Assembly (NCBI GenBank): GCA_964483545.1
Contig: CAZACC010000107.1
Span: 1 to 6,931 of the forward strand
Length of the DNA: 6,931 nt
Direction: 5' to 3'
From: JAAYYM01 sp964483545
GTDB lineage: Bacteria > Bacillota > Clostridia > Lachnospirales > Lachnospiraceae
The position numbers and the translations under genes were made by a program. The notes under the pieces are model-generated. The model was not told the DNA's origin. It ran no database searches and saw only the letters and a list, made by a program, of their open reading frames with translations. The stretch's first letter is position 1. The number at the start of each line of letters is the position of its first letter. Below are positions 6,064-6,931 of this stretch, in pieces.

Positions 6064-6931
6064 ATGAAAGACGAAATAGTATTAGTGACACCAAGCGAAA
6101 TTTCTGCGCGCGAGACAATTGATTATCGGGAAGAGCATTTTGCAAATGGAGAAATGCATGTGCATGGAAGTTCATCATTAGGTCAGGCACCTTCCTATGA
6201 GGAATGGCTGGAGCAGGTGCAGTGCAATGCAAGCGAAGAAACAGTTAATCCTGACTGGGTAATCAGCTCCACCTTTTTTGCAGTCAGAAGAAGTGATCGC
6301 AGAGTGATTGGAATGGTAGATATCAGACATACCTTAAACGATTTTCTGCGTGAGTATGGTGGGCACATCGGGTATGGTGTGCGACCTTCGGAGCGCCGAA
6401 AAGGATATGGTACACAGATTTTGGAGCAAGCATTAGCCTATTGTGTTTTGATTGGAAGGGAACGTGTAATGATTGCCTGCTACAGTGATAATCCTGCATC
6501 GCGAAGGATAATCATCAAATGTGGCGGGAAGTTAGAAAAAACATTTGTACACACGGATGGAAAAACTGTCGAGGTATACTGGATTACATGCGAGGCAGAT
6601 GAGTTCACGCAGGAAGAGCTGGAGCCAGTTAAAAGAAGACATCCGAAGCTTTTGGATAAAGAAATCAGACCGATTCTTTTTGAGCAATTTGAAATGACTG
6701 GTGAAAAAATGCGTATCATGGAAGAATTCGTGCTGTGCCATAAATGCAGGGCGGATGCAGTTATGATAGCACCCAAGCGTGGTATTGTAGGGTTTGAAAT
6801 CAAAAGTGACAGAGACTCTCTGGAGAGATTAGAGCATCAGGTGAAAGAATACAGCAGATTTTGTGATTATAATTATATTGTGACGGGAAAAAAGTATGCT
6901 ACAAAAGTGATGGAAATAGTACCGTCCTTCT
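6064..6931 (+). CDS. GNAT acetyltransferase fused to a PD-(D/E)XK nuclease-like (sce7726-type) domain, 3' end missing
   Basis: The frame is open to the window end (289 residues visible). Residues 1-175 are a GNAT acetyltransferase: a beta core with VIGMVDIRHTLNDF at 81-94, the acetyl-CoA loop VRPSERRKGYG at 106-116, and the last core strand ending VYWIT at 171-175, where stand-alone relatives normally stop. A linker (176-195) leads to LLDKEIRPILFEQF (196-209), then RADAVMIA at 229-236, GFEIKSDRDSLERL at 243-256 and QVKEYSRFCDYNYIVTG at 259-275. D231, E245, K247 and Q259 fit a PD-(D/E)XK active site as in small sce7726-family proteins. A CHKC pair sits at 225-228. The substrates are unknown. 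The start at 6064 is the first ATG after an in-frame stop (6049-6051), with AAGGA six bases upstream. It may be read from the modC promoter; no separate promoter is clear. Confidence 0.85.
   Translation, partial: MKDEIVLVTPSEISARETIDYREEHFANGEMHVHGSSSLGQAPSYEEWLEQVQCNASEETVNPDWVISSTFFAVRRSDRRVIGMVDIRHTLNDFLREYGGHIGYGVRPSERRKGYGTQILEQALAYCVLIGRERVMIACYSDNPASRRIIIKCGGKLEKTFVHTDGKTVEVYWITCEADEFTQEELEPVKRRHPKLLDKEIRPILFEQFEMTGEKMRIMEEFVLCHKCRADAVMIAPKRGIVGFEIKSDRDSLERLEHQVKEYSRFCDYNYIVTGKKYATKVMEIVPSF

Overview
The window looks like a chromosomal segment from a low-to-moderate G+C Gram-positive anaerobe, most likely a Lachnospiraceae-type Clostridium relative. The basis is codon use, purine-rich Shine-Dalgarno sites, TGnTATAAT-type promoters, and the pairing of a molybdopterin-binding protein having a Cys-rich tail with a permuted XdhC protein, which I associate with gut clostridia. 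All genes lie on the + strand. I saw no tRNA, rRNA, CRISPR array or insertion sequence.

Positions 1-2488 are a molybdenum block: the 3' part of a molybdopterin-binding (MoaB/MoeA-like) gene, an XdhC-family molybdoenzyme maturation gene, and modB, the molybdate ABC permease. The gaps are short (38 and 55 bases) and no convincing internal promoter is visible, so one operon is likely. Together they would import molybdate and build or mature the cofactor of a molybdenum hydroxylase. No substrate-binding protein (modA) and no hydroxylase gene is in the window.

A 737-residue polytopic membrane protein of the PTPS-related/GT-C-like type starts inside the end of modB (11-base overlap, GTG start) and fills 2478-4691. 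It separates modB from modC. After it comes a self-contained unit at 4710-4914: an extended -10 promoter, a 41-codon ORF whose start codon lies in a dyad, and a strong intrinsic terminator whose stem is also the end of that ORF. modC (4968-5963) follows with what looks like its own extended -10 promoter. Its reading frame stops early. The next 80 bases in the -1 frame encode what looks like the missing ModC C-terminus, so the gene appears to carry a one-base deletion (or a sequencing error).

The last gene (6064 to the window end, 3' truncated) encodes a GNAT acetyltransferase fused in frame to a PD-(D/E)XK nuclease-like domain resembling the stand-alone sce7726-type proteins. The most interesting points are this fusion, the modC frame break, the split of modB from modC, and the small promoter-ORF-terminator cassette between them.
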